DNA from: Candidatus Pelagibacter sp. TMED153
Lineage (GTDB): Bacteria > Pseudomonadota > Alphaproteobacteria > Pelagibacterales > Pelagibacteraceae
Direction of reading: 5' to 3'
Assembly (NCBI GenBank): GCA_002169935.2
Contig: NHHC02000013.1
Span: 1-8,458, forward strand
DNA length: 8,458 bases
In this document: in pieces, positions 1-6,044 of the stretch
How positions within the stretch are numbered: the stretch's first letter is position 1
Layout of the letters: every line of letters begins with the position of its first letter
The notes under the pieces: generated by a model
Databases searched by the model: none
What the model was told of the DNA's origin: nothing
Seen by the model: the letters and a program-made list of their open reading frames with translations, nothing else
Program-made: the position numbers and the translations under genes

Positions 1-304
1 CATTGTTAGTGCCTTCTATATTTGAGTCTAGACAAAAATCAAATTTTATAAAACTTTGTGCAATTCTTGAAAATTCCCCAAAATGGAAAATTACTACAAT
101 TTCTTTGATGTATTTTTTTAATATTAACGAAATATTTATCGTATTACCTCTTACATACATAATTCTTTTACTTTTTATATGATTTTTTTTATTGCCAGAG
201 GAATAATTATCTATGCTTAAAATTTTATAATTTGTGTTTGCGGCAAAATATTCAATTAAATTTGATCCAACAAACCCTGCCCCACCAGTAATTAATATAT
301 TCAT
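1..304 (-). CDS. Nucleotide-sugar epimerase/dehydratase (extended SDR), N-terminal part, runs off the window
   Basis: The reading frame opens at ATG 304 and stays open for 101 codons to the window edge, so only the NAD-binding N-terminal third of a roughly 300-residue enzyme is present. It begins MNILITGGAGFVGSNLIEYF, the Rossmann GxxGxxG motif of extended short-chain dehydrogenases, followed by an acidic residue at the end of beta-2 (SIDNYSSG). A later segment reads FHFGEFSRIAQSF. As I recall, this resembles the HFGEYSRVEQSF form of a UDP-glucose 4-epimerase-like subgroup in surface-polysaccharide loci, rather than the more usual HLAA. The catalytic YxxxK lies outside the window. The gene follows ugd after 11 bp with no clear Shine-Dalgarno site, so it is probably the next gene of the same operon. 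A role as C4 epimerase acting on UDP-glucuronate or UDP-glucose is inference from this neighbour. Confidence 0.85.
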   Translation of the reverse strand, partial: MNILITGGAGFVGSNLIEYFAANTNYKILSIDNYSSGNKKNHIKSKRIMYVRGNTINISLILKKYIKEIVVIFHFGEFSRIAQSFIKFDFCLDSNIEGTNN

Positions 305-315
305 AAATTGAGCGC

Positions 316-1491
316 CTATTCGTCTGATGAGAAAATATCTCTTGTAAAAATTTTACTGATAAATGGTTTAATTTTCTTATCTAACCTATTTGTAATAATA
401 CAATCTGAATCATGGGTAAATTTTTTAAAATCTTTTTCTACCGAAGCCATTTTAACGTCACTGGCTTTGACTGATTCATCATAAATAATTACTTTTATAT
501 TATTTTTAACAAGCTCATCTATGATTCCAAAGATTGAAGAGTCTCTTGAATTATCTGACCCCTCTTTCATAGCTAGCTTATAAACACCAACTATCTTTGG
601 CATTTGAATAATAATCTTTTGTGCAAGAAACTGTGTTCTTTGAAAGTTAGATTTTTGTATTGCTTCTATTAAAGAATTTGGAAGATCACCAAACCTGTTG
701 AGCAGTTGTTTTGAGTCTTTTGGTAAACAGTACCCCCCAAAACCAAACGATGGATTATTATAAAAGTCGCCTATTCTATTATCCAAAGATACGCCTTTAA
801 TAACATCACTTGTATTAATTTTATTATCTAAACAAAATCCATCCAATTCATTGAAATACGCAACACGCATTGCTAAATAAGTATTTGAAAACAACTTGAC
901 TGATTCTGCTTCAGTTGAACCCATAAATATTAATGGGGCTTCTAAATTATTTGACGATTGACGTAAAATATTTCCAAATAATTTTGAACGCTCATCTGTC
1001 CCACCTATTATAATCCTTGATGGATAAAGATTGTCTTCCAATGCATGGCCTTCTCTCAAAAATTCTGGACTAAAAATAATCCTCTTTGCATCAAATCTTT
1101 TGCATAAAGAATTTGTGTACCCAATATTTACAGTAGATTTTATTATTATTAAAGCATCAGTGTTTACGTCTATTATTTTTTTAATAACATCCTCTATTAA
1201 TAAAGTGTTATAGCTTTTAGTTTTTTTATTAAAATCGGTTGGAAGAGATATGATTATAAATGAAGCGCCCTCGATAGATTCATCCAAAATAGATGTAGCA
1301 GATACATTTAACTTTTGACTCGTAAAAAATTTTTGAGCATAACTATCATCTATTGGCAGTTCTTTATTATTAAAATTATCTATTTTTTTTTGATCTATAT
1401 CTACAACAGAAACCTCATGATTTTTTGAGAGCATTAGCGCATTCCCACAACCTACGTAGCCCATACCAATAATAGAAATTTTATATTGCAT
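316..1491 (-). CDS. ugd: UDP-glucose 6-dehydrogenase
   Basis: This cytoplasmic enzyme oxidises UDP-glucose to UDP-glucuronate with two NAD+, supplying uronic acids for capsule or O-antigen. The 391 residues match the enterobacterial short form (about 388) from end to end. Visible features are the NAD-binding GMGYVG (9-14), IKSTV (117-121), FSPEFLREG (140-148), the conserved Lys199 in ESVKLFSNTYLAMRVAYFNE, FYNNPSFGFGGYCLPKD (243-259) with catalytic Cys255, MKEGSDNSRDSS (308-319) and the C-terminal TRDIF. All expected active-site residues are present, so it should be functional. The ATG at 1491 lies one base past the TAG of the glycosyltransferase gene. A GGAG at 1503-1506, inside the end of that gene, can act as ribosome binding site with an 11-nt spacer, which suggests translational coupling. 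A run of nine A residues lies in the coding strand near codons 34-37. Confidence 0.96.
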   Translation of the reverse strand: MQYKISIIGMGYVGCGNALMLSKNHEVSVVDIDQKKIDNFNNKELPIDDSYAQKFFTSQKLNVSATSILDESIEGASFIIISLPTDFNKKTKSYNTLLIEDVIKKIIDVNTDALIIIKSTVNIGYTNSLCKRFDAKRIIFSPEFLREGHALEDNLYPSRIIIGGTDERSKLFGNILRQSSNNLEAPLIFMGSTEAESVKLFSNTYLAMRVAYFNELDGFCLDNKINTSDVIKGVSLDNRIGDFYNNPSFGFGGYCLPKDSKQLLNRFGDLPNSLIEAIQKSNFQRTQFLAQKIIIQMPKIVGVYKLAMKEGSDNSRDSSIFGIIDELVKNNIKVIIYDESVKASDVKMASVEKDFKKFTHDSDCIITNRLDKKIKPFISKIFTRDIFSSDE

Positions 1492-1492
1492 G

Positions 1493-2482
1493 CTACTTAA
1501 ATCTCCATAATTTAAATTTAGTCGATATATATATGAATAAATATTTTAACGTTCTGATAGGATTAAAAAAATTTCTTATTGAACCAGCTCTTAGGCTCTC
1601 ACCAATAGCAATTTTTTCTTCATCAACTTCAGCGCTAAAGGTTACAGCATCATCAATAACACCATATAGTGATAAATTATGAAATTTTGACAATGCTTTG
1701 AGCTCTTCATACATTTGTGAATCAGCATAATGCGCAAGCATATCTTGATAGAAGGTCCTCATGCCAATATATTTATTAAATCCTGCAGCAAGACTTCGAT
1801 AGCTATTTCCCTTGCTATCAACAAAATTTGAGGCCTGTGGGCCTTCTGGTCTGTAACCACCAAGAACGATTGGTGAGCTATACAAGTTAAGGCCATTCAA
1901 TTTTGCTATGCATAAAACAATATTTTGATGATAGAAAAAAGCTAAAGCACAGTCATCATCAAGTCTTTTCAATATATATTTTTCAGAAAGCTTAATTATT
2001 GACGCCCTAAAGACACACCCTATACTGTGCTCAGACTGCTCTCTAAGTCTAGAAAGTGAAATTTCTTCAACTTTTTCACTACCCCTAACATCGTAGAAAA
2101 GGCCAGTAGTATCAATCCATCTAGTTGACAAGAAATCAACATCAATTGTTGGCAATAATCTTAAGAGCTCAATCAAACCATCCTTATATAACACTTCATC
2201 ATCTGGTAGTTCAATCAAATACTCAGTCTTGCAAAGATTAAAGTATTTTAATTGTGTTCTTGCACGTCCCAAATTAAAAGAATTTTTAATTACAGTTATA
2301 TTTTTATAATCATTAAACTTAGCAATATTTGAAAAAGTATTATCTGGAGAGCAATCATCAATAACAAGGACTTCTATTTGATCATTTAGTTCAAAATCAA
2401 TAATCTCTTTGATTAATTTCTTAATAATTGCGGACCTGTTATAAGAAGCAATGCAAATAGTAAGTAATTTTGAATTAGGCAT
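1493..2482 (-). CDS. Family 2 glycosyltransferase (GT-A fold)
   Basis: This is a predicted cytosolic, membrane-associated glycosyltransferase that adds a sugar from a nucleotide donor to a surface-glycan intermediate; donor and acceptor cannot be read from the sequence. In the 329-residue form, IASYNR (11-16) and VIDDCSPDNT (40-49) form the nucleotide-binding site, NLGRAR is at 70-75, and the metal-binding DxD equivalent is ELPDDE (91-96). GCVFRA (155-160) is typical of the acceptor half. There is no convincing membrane segment; only a short hydrophobic, basic stretch near 313-327 could touch the membrane. The frame stays open upstream to a TTG at 2497, but ATG 2482 has a GGAG (2492-2495) at 9-nt spacing, and that GGAG would lie inside the longer version, so ATG 2482 is preferred. 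The gene sits 95 bp downstream of the cupin gene and one base upstream of ugd. Confidence 0.88.
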   Translation of the reverse strand: MPNSKLLTICIASYNRSAIIKKLIKEIIDFELNDQIEVLVIDDCSPDNTFSNIAKFNDYKNITVIKNSFNLGRARTQLKYFNLCKTEYLIELPDDEVLYKDGLIELLRLLPTIDVDFLSTRWIDTTGLFYDVRGSEKVEEISLSRLREQSEHSIGCVFRASIIKLSEKYILKRLDDDCALAFFYHQNIVLCIAKLNGLNLYSSPIVLGGYRPEGPQASNFVDSKGNSYRSLAAGFNKYIGMRTFYQDMLAHYADSQMYEELKALSKFHNLSLYGVIDDAVTFSAEVDEEKIAIGESLRAGSIRNFFNPIRTLKYLFIYISTKFKLWRFK

Positions 2483-2491
2483 AATTTTGGA

Positions 2492-2495
2492 CTCC
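2492..2495 (-). promoter_or_regulatory. Ribosome binding site deciding the glycosyltransferase start
   Basis: GGAG on the minus strand lies 9 nt before ATG 2482. It is one of the few clear Shine-Dalgarno sites in the window and overlaps the second codon of the alternative TTG-started frame, which argues for the ATG. Confidence 0.6.
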
Positions 2496-2533
2496 AAGAA
2501 TGAGTTTTATCAATACGCTATCTTGTAGAAAAC

Positions 2534-2539
2534 ATTATA
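2534..2539 (-). promoter_or_regulatory. Possible -10 box for the glycosyltransferase-ugd-epimerase segment
   Basis: A perfect TATAAT on the minus strand lies in the 95-bp gap between the cupin and glycosyltransferase genes, about 50 bp before ATG 2482. No good -35 is found at 16-18 bp. The nearest TTGATA is 21 bp upstream, which is too far for a standard sigma70 promoter. In DNA this AT-rich a lone TATAAT can occur by chance, so this is a weak call. Confidence 0.25.
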
Positions 2540-2577
2540 AGTAAGTATTGTCATCAAGGGTATCAATAAAAACTTTT

Positions 2578-3069
2578 TTAACGGTCCATCCTAGGCAGTT
2601 TTATGTCCTTTGAAGAAATAATTGGCTCTGCACTTAATTTCAAAGATTCAATATATTGCATAGGGTTAAATCCAGAGTAATGATCTGGTGAATATTTTTT
2701 ATCCATTAGATATTGCAACAATACATTACTAGTCTTTGTGTAAAAGCCATGAGCATAATTACTTGGAATTACAATTACATCTCCTGCCACAAGATCGAAT
2801 TCCAGCATGCTTGATTTATTTGGGCTATTAATTGGAAATATAATATCTCTTATAGATCCCTGATGAATGATTAGTATTTTTGTTTGTTCAAAAGGTGGTT
2901 TTTGGTAATGAAATCCTCTGAAAACATTTTTTTCAACTGAGGAAGAAATTAGTTGATATTTAAAATCAAAATTTGGTAAATTAACTTTATCAATTAGAGC
3001 TTCAAGATCCACGGGATTTAAATACCCTCTTTTATCTGGAAACCCTGTAAAAAAGTTTTTATAAAGCAT
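2578..3069 (-). CDS. RmlC-like cupin, NDP-4-keto-sugar 3,5- or 5-epimerase
   Basis: This is a cytosolic cupin of the dTDP-4-dehydrorhamnose 3,5-epimerase family, which epimerises C3 and/or C5 of NDP-4-keto-6-deoxysugars. In the 163-residue form the family marks appear in order: FPDKRGYL (10-17), VFRGFHYQ (49-56) with the probable catalytic base His54, GSIRDIIFPI (71-80), the AHGF turn (106-109), and KKYSPDHYSGFNP (124-136) with Tyr126 at the position of the conserved active-site Tyr. It ends with the family tail SSKDIKLPR. The size is slightly below the usual 175-185. The frame extends upstream to a TTG at 3093 (171 residues), but ATG 3069 puts the family N-terminus in place and overlaps the stop of the SDR gene by 11 bp. 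With a 3-dehydrase two genes upstream, C3 may already be deoxygenated. C5 epimerisation, as by AscE in ascarylose synthesis, is then the likely reaction (inference). Confidence 0.85.
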   Translation of the reverse strand: MLYKNFFTGFPDKRGYLNPVDLEALIDKVNLPNFDFKYQLISSSVEKNVFRGFHYQKPPFEQTKILIIHQGSIRDIIFPINSPNKSSMLEFDLVAGDVIVIPSNYAHGFYTKTSNVLLQYLMDKKYSPDHYSGFNPMQYIESLKLSAEPIISSKDIKLPRMDR

Positions 3070-3904
3070 TAAGGGATTCTTGAATTTCTTCAATTCTTAT
3101 CTTCAAGGTTTTATCTAATGAAGAATTTACATGGGAATGATAAATATTCGTAGGAAATTGTTTGATATCATTAAAGTAATTTTTTCCAATATTTTCTTTG
3201 ATTAATTTTACCTCTTTCTTTGAAAGATCCATTATTTTTAAAGCAAGATACTCCAAAGATACTGTATCAGGACTCATCAGTGAATAGCTGCCCGGAGGAA
3301 GAGATAAACCTTTCATCAGAGAATTGGAAACAGACTCACTATCTGATAAATTGATATTGATCTCATTTTTAGGAATAGTAATCGATTGTCCTAATAAAAT
3401 ATTTTTAATAAAAATATCTGTAACCTTATTTCTAGAGTCCCCTTTTCCGAAAGTATCAAAAATATAAATATTCAAAACTTCAAATTTTTGATTGTCAATA
3501 AATTTTTTAAATAATTCTTTTGAAAGTGAGTATATATTCTGAGCGCTAAAGTCTAGGAGCTGATGATAGCTGACCGCATTAAGAATCTTAAAATTCTCAA
3601 CAGCAGCAAAATAATTTACTACTCGTGCTGGAAATAAAATATTTGCTTCAACCAATTTTTCAAGATCTATGAAATTACTGGGATATGGTTGATATAAAGT
3701 TGCTAAGTTGATTAAAAAATTTGAAGGATTATCAGCTACAAATTGATTATTAAATTTAATTTCTTTTAATGTTTTATCATTAATTATTTGAATATTTTCG
3801 TCTCTAGTGAAATTTACTACTTGATCAAATTTTTTAAGGAGATGTGAGAGGAGGTTGCTGCCTATAAATCCAGTTAATCCGGTTACATATATCGTTTTAG
3901 GCAA
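3059..3904 (-). CDS. Short extended-SDR NDP-hexose 4-ketoreductase/epimerase (RfbJ-like)
   Basis: This 281-residue NAD(P)-dependent SDR has TGLTGFIGSNL (8-18) as nucleotide-binding motif, INLAT (65-69), a candidate catalytic Ser112 in AVSYHQLLDFS, and the YSLSK active site (Tyr125, Lys129). IFDTFGKGDSRNK (148-160) recalls the DTYGxxDxRNK segment of CDP-abequose/paratose-synthase-like reductases. The best guess is reduction of the 4-keto group of a 3,6-dideoxy-4-keto sugar. The protein is shorter than typical UDP-sugar epimerases (310-340). The start must be TTG at 3904: an in-frame TAG lies two codons upstream, no in-frame ATG or GTG occurs near the Rossmann motif, and the TTG places the motif at the normal distance. 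The start overlaps the dehydrase stop by 8 bp, which points to translational coupling. Substrate and direction of reaction are inferred from context. Confidence 0.83.
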   Translation of the reverse strand: MPKTIYVTGLTGFIGSNLLSHLLKKFDQVVNFTRDENIQIINDKTLKEIKFNNQFVADNPSNFLINLATLYQPYPSNFIDLEKLVEANILFPARVVNYFAAVENFKILNAVSYHQLLDFSAQNIYSLSKELFKKFIDNQKFEVLNIYIFDTFGKGDSRNKVTDIFIKNILLGQSITIPKNEININLSDSESVSNSLMKGLSLPPGSYSLMSPDTVSLEYLALKIMDLSKKEVKLIKENIGKNYFNDIKQFPTNIYHSHVNSSLDKTLKIRIEEIQESLNAL

Positions 3905-5087
3905 TCTCTAGTTCCGCTTCAAAAACCTTTTTCTGCAAATACTCAAGCTTTTCATTATTCATCTGATTGTGACAACCAAGCATAATTCCATTTTGCATGA
4001 TTTCATCTGAGACATCAAAAGTGCCATGAGAATCCCAAGAAAATTTATTTGAAACAGGTTGTTTAAGGATATTACCAGTAAATATAGTTCTTGTTTGTAT
4101 GCCGGCTTTCTCTAAAAATATTTGAAGCTGCTTTCTTTTGCCTCTTAATTTATTTGTGAGCAGCATTGGAAATGCTAACCAACCTGTATACACATTGTCA
4201 TAGGCTTTGAATGTTTCAAAGTTTGGTGATCTTGAAAAAGAATCAGAGAGAATCTTAAAATTGTTCACTCTACCTTGAAGATTGCTTTCAAGATTATCAA
4301 TTTGAACTAATGCGAATGCTGCTGAAATCTCTGAAGGCATAAAATTATATCCTAGATCATCAAAAACATATTTGTCATCATAATCATACCCACCAATTTT
4401 ACAATCAAAACGACGATTGTAATCTTCAGTCTCGCCATATTGGGAGGATCTTCTACCCCAACCCCTAAGAGATCTTGCATATTCATAATTTTCTTTGTCT
4501 TTAAATGTTGCCATACCGCCAAATCCAGAACCTGTTACAACATGGGAAGCATAAAAGCTGGTAGTTGAAACATCTGACCAGTCTGATAAGTCAGTTTTAT
4601 ATTCATAGCCTATGGTATCTGCAGAGTCTTCAATAATTTTAAGATTATTTTTTTTTGCAAAAGAATAGATCTCTTCCCAATTGGCTATATTTCCAATAAG
4701 ATTTGGAACACAAATAGCTGAGACATTTTTCAATGGGACCTCTTTTAATGCCTCGGTATTGATTTGAAGGGTATCAAGCTCCACATCTACAAAAAGAGGT
4801 ACTAGGTCGCTTTGAACTAGTGGTGCAACTGTTGTTGAAAATGTAAGCGCAGGTGTAATTACCTTTGATTTTTTTGGAAGTTGTAAACCTTGAACCCCTA
4901 AAAGATTTGCAGATGATCCACTATTTGTCATTAAGCCATAATCTTTTCTAAATATAGAAGCAACTTTTTTTTCAAGTTCGTGTACCTGTTTGCCATCCAT
5001 TATTGCGAGCCTATCTTCTTTTAGGACTTTGATGACAGCATCTATTTCATCTTTGCCATAATTTGCTTCAGCATAATAAACTCTCAT
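3897..5087 (-). CDS. PLP-fold NDP-4-keto-6-deoxyhexose 3-dehydrase (RfbH/ColD-like), Fe-S cysteines absent
   Basis: This belongs to the DegT/DnrJ/EryC1/StrS (fold type I) family. NSGSSANLL (55-63) binds the cofactor phosphate and Asp154 in EDSADTIG should pair with the pyridine nitrogen. The residue that is Lys in aminotransferases is His182 (SFYASHVVTG), the hallmark of C3 deoxygenating dehydrases such as RfbH/E1 and ColD. RFDCKIGGYDYDDKYVFDDL (226-245) resembles the E1 segment that follows its cluster loop. The four E1 cysteines for [2Fe-2S] are missing: Ala156 replaces the first, and WGRRSSQYG (210-218) replaces the CxC loop. The GEGG loop reads GSGFGG (186-191). Its 396 residues are closer to ColD (about 388) than to E1 (about 437). 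The ATG at 5087 has AGAGGA just upstream, with a short spacer, and its own promoter. The product is probably a 4-keto-3,6-dideoxy sugar nucleotide; the substrate nucleotide is unknown. Confidence 0.88.
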   Translation of the reverse strand: MRVYYAEANYGKDEIDAVIKVLKEDRLAIMDGKQVHELEKKVASIFRKDYGLMTNSGSSANLLGVQGLQLPKKSKVITPALTFSTTVAPLVQSDLVPLFVDVELDTLQINTEALKEVPLKNVSAICVPNLIGNIANWEEIYSFAKKNNLKIIEDSADTIGYEYKTDLSDWSDVSTTSFYASHVVTGSGFGGMATFKDKENYEYARSLRGWGRRSSQYGETEDYNRRFDCKIGGYDYDDKYVFDDLGYNFMPSEISAAFALVQIDNLESNLQGRVNNFKILSDSFSRSPNFETFKAYDNVYTGWLAFPMLLTNKLRGKRKQLQIFLEKAGIQTRTIFTGNILKQPVSNKFSWDSHGTFDVSDEIMQNGIMLGCHNQMNNEKLEYLQKKVFEAELEIA

Positions 5088-5090
5088 AAT

Positions 5091-5096
5091 TCCTCT
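5091..5096 (-). promoter_or_regulatory. Ribosome binding site of the dehydrase gene
   Basis: AGAGGA on the minus strand lies immediately upstream of ATG 5087, with about 3-4 nt between its core and the start codon. The spacing is short but the match is the strongest Shine-Dalgarno site in this cluster. It fits a well-translated first gene of a transcript. Confidence 0.6.
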
Positions 5097-5135
5097 TGTT
5101 TTTTTCAGGGGGTTAGCATTGATTCAACCTGTCAA

Positions 5136-5164
5136 ATTATATTGCAGTGCAATAAATCTGTCAT
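5136..5164 (-). promoter_or_regulatory. Sigma70-type promoter for the dehydrase-SDR-cupin module
   Basis: On the minus strand, ATGACA (5164-5159, five of six to TTGACA), a 17-nt spacer and a perfect TATAAT (5141-5136) form a near-consensus promoter in the 88-bp gap after the methyltransferase gene. Transcription would start near 5129-5130, giving a leader of about 42 nt before ATG 5087. A second TTGACA (5137-5132) overlaps the -10 box but has no matching -10 downstream. The module can therefore be transcribed independently of the methyltransferase gene. Confidence 0.65.
5140..5154. repeat. 15-bp palindrome inside the dehydrase promoter spacer
   Basis: TATTGCA-G-TGCAATA is a perfect inverted repeat with 7-bp arms and a one-base centre. 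It covers most of the spacer and touches the -10 box. The position suits an operator for a dimeric regulator. The one-base loop and absence of a following U-run on either strand make a terminator unlikely. Confidence 0.5.
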
Positions 5165-5175
5165 TATTTTTTATC

Positions 5176-5940
5176 TTATTTTTTGTAGCCAGACATAATT
5201 AACTCAGGCCGAACAGATTTCGGATACACACCCTCAAATACACGATATTTAATTTTCTCATTAAGCATATATAGGTTTCTTAATACACGTCCAATTTTTT
5301 GACTAAAGCCCCTTGGTGGTATCTCAAGATCATGAATTTTCATATTATCAAAATTTGAAATTTGAAAAAATTGTTCTAGGTTTGAAGGCACAAAACCATA
5401 TTCGTGGCCCGCGGTGCAATACAGAGAATTAAATGGAATAGGACCAAGTAAGTTTGGTGTTCTGATAAATAATTGTCCCTGTCTTCGAAGAGCATTATTT
5501 AATGCATCCATGGTCGCTATTAAGTCATACTTTGGAATATGCTCAATTACATGTGACATATGAATAAAATCATATTGATCTTCGAATTTATCCTGTTGAA
5601 GCATATCTTTGATAGATGTTTCGACATCATGCAATGCTTTTACTTCATTAAGACTTTCTTTAATTTCAGAGAATTTTAATTTGCATCCAAAATCTGCTAA
5701 TTCAATATGTTGATAGCCAAGCTTATAGCAGATAGATGCAAACCAACCCTCTCCAACACCAATATCAAGGATTTTGATATCTTTATTAGATGGAAGAATA
5801 GACGCATACTGATGTATATAGTAATTAGCAATTTCGTTTGCCTTGAAGTTATCTATATGTATCTGGCCTTTATTATATAAAGGATTCCCAGCATCTAACC
5901 TAGAATATAGTTCACTTAAAAACTCGTTAGCATTTAACAT
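5176..5940 (-). CDS. Class I SAM-dependent methyltransferase (Methyltransf_23-like)
   Basis: This 254-residue cytosolic enzyme carries the seven-strand SAM fold. Motif I is ILDIGVGEG (57-65), the acidic motif II region is ELADFG (80-85), HMSHVIEHI (127-135) is the post-motif III signature of this group, and GQLFIRTPN (155-163) is the beta-5 region. The segment YCTAGHEYGFVPSNLEQFF (174-192) recalls the THE..F....L.. block of methyltransferases in polysaccharide loci. It is the first gene of the leftward cluster, so it may methylate the glycan, a sugar nucleotide or a lipid-linked intermediate; the acceptor cannot be determined. The ATG at 5940 has no Shine-Dalgarno sequence. An 88-bp gap containing the dehydrase promoter separates it from the next gene. 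No frameshift or missing motif is seen. Confidence 0.86.
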   Translation of the reverse strand: MLNANEFLSELYSRLDAGNPLYNKGQIHIDNFKANEIANYYIHQYASILPSNKDIKILDIGVGEGWFASICYKLGYQHIELADFGCKLKFSEIKESLNEVKALHDVETSIKDMLQQDKFEDQYDFIHMSHVIEHIPKYDLIATMDALNNALRRQGQLFIRTPNLLGPIPFNSLYCTAGHEYGFVPSNLEQFFQISNFDNMKIHDLEIPPRGFSQKIGRVLRNLYMLNEKIKYRVFEGVYPKSVRPELIMSGYKK

Positions 5941-6044
5941 TTATTTAGCATTTAAAATTAAAAAGTCATTATAATAGATTAGACTCGAAATAAATTAAAT
6001 TCTTATAACTTGTAACAATTGTAAAATATAAGATTCTTAAAAAT
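5941..6044. promoter_or_regulatory. Divergent control region with an overlapping two-way -10 box
   Basis: This 104-bp AT-rich gap separates the leftward methyltransferase gene from the rightward PQQ dehydrogenase gene. ATTATAAT at 5968-5975 contains TATAAT on both strands: minus at 5973-5968 and plus at 5970-5975. Neither has a good -35 at 16-18 bp. The minus box would give a start near 5961 and a leader of about 20 nt. For the rightward gene a second candidate is TATAAG (6027-6032) with TTATAA (6003-6008) 18 bp upstream, which would leave an almost leaderless mRNA. TTGTAA occurs twice (6010-6015, 6019-6024) around the palindrome ACAATTGT (6015-6022). These are candidates only. Confidence 0.4.

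Noticed and set aside
1031..1213. 60-codon open frame on the plus strand inside ugd
   Set aside because: It lies opposite well-conserved Ugd codons including FSPEFLREG, has no ribosome site and has a composition typical of an antisense shadow.
1383..1391. Nine-base homopolymer in ugd (a similar one at 4648-4656 in the dehydrase gene), considered as phase-variation tracts
   Set aside because: Both genes are intact, the runs encode Lys/Asn-rich segments, and such runs are expected in DNA this AT-rich.
2483..2497. TTG-started extension of the glycosyltransferase (five extra residues)
   Set aside because: The extension overlaps the GGAG ribosome site that serves ATG 2482 and adds nothing to the GT-A domain.
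3070..3093. TTG-started extension of the RmlC-like cupin (eight extra residues)
   Set aside because: ATG 3069 places the family N-terminus correctly and gives a normal 11-bp coupled overlap; the TTG has no better ribosome site. Not fully excluded.
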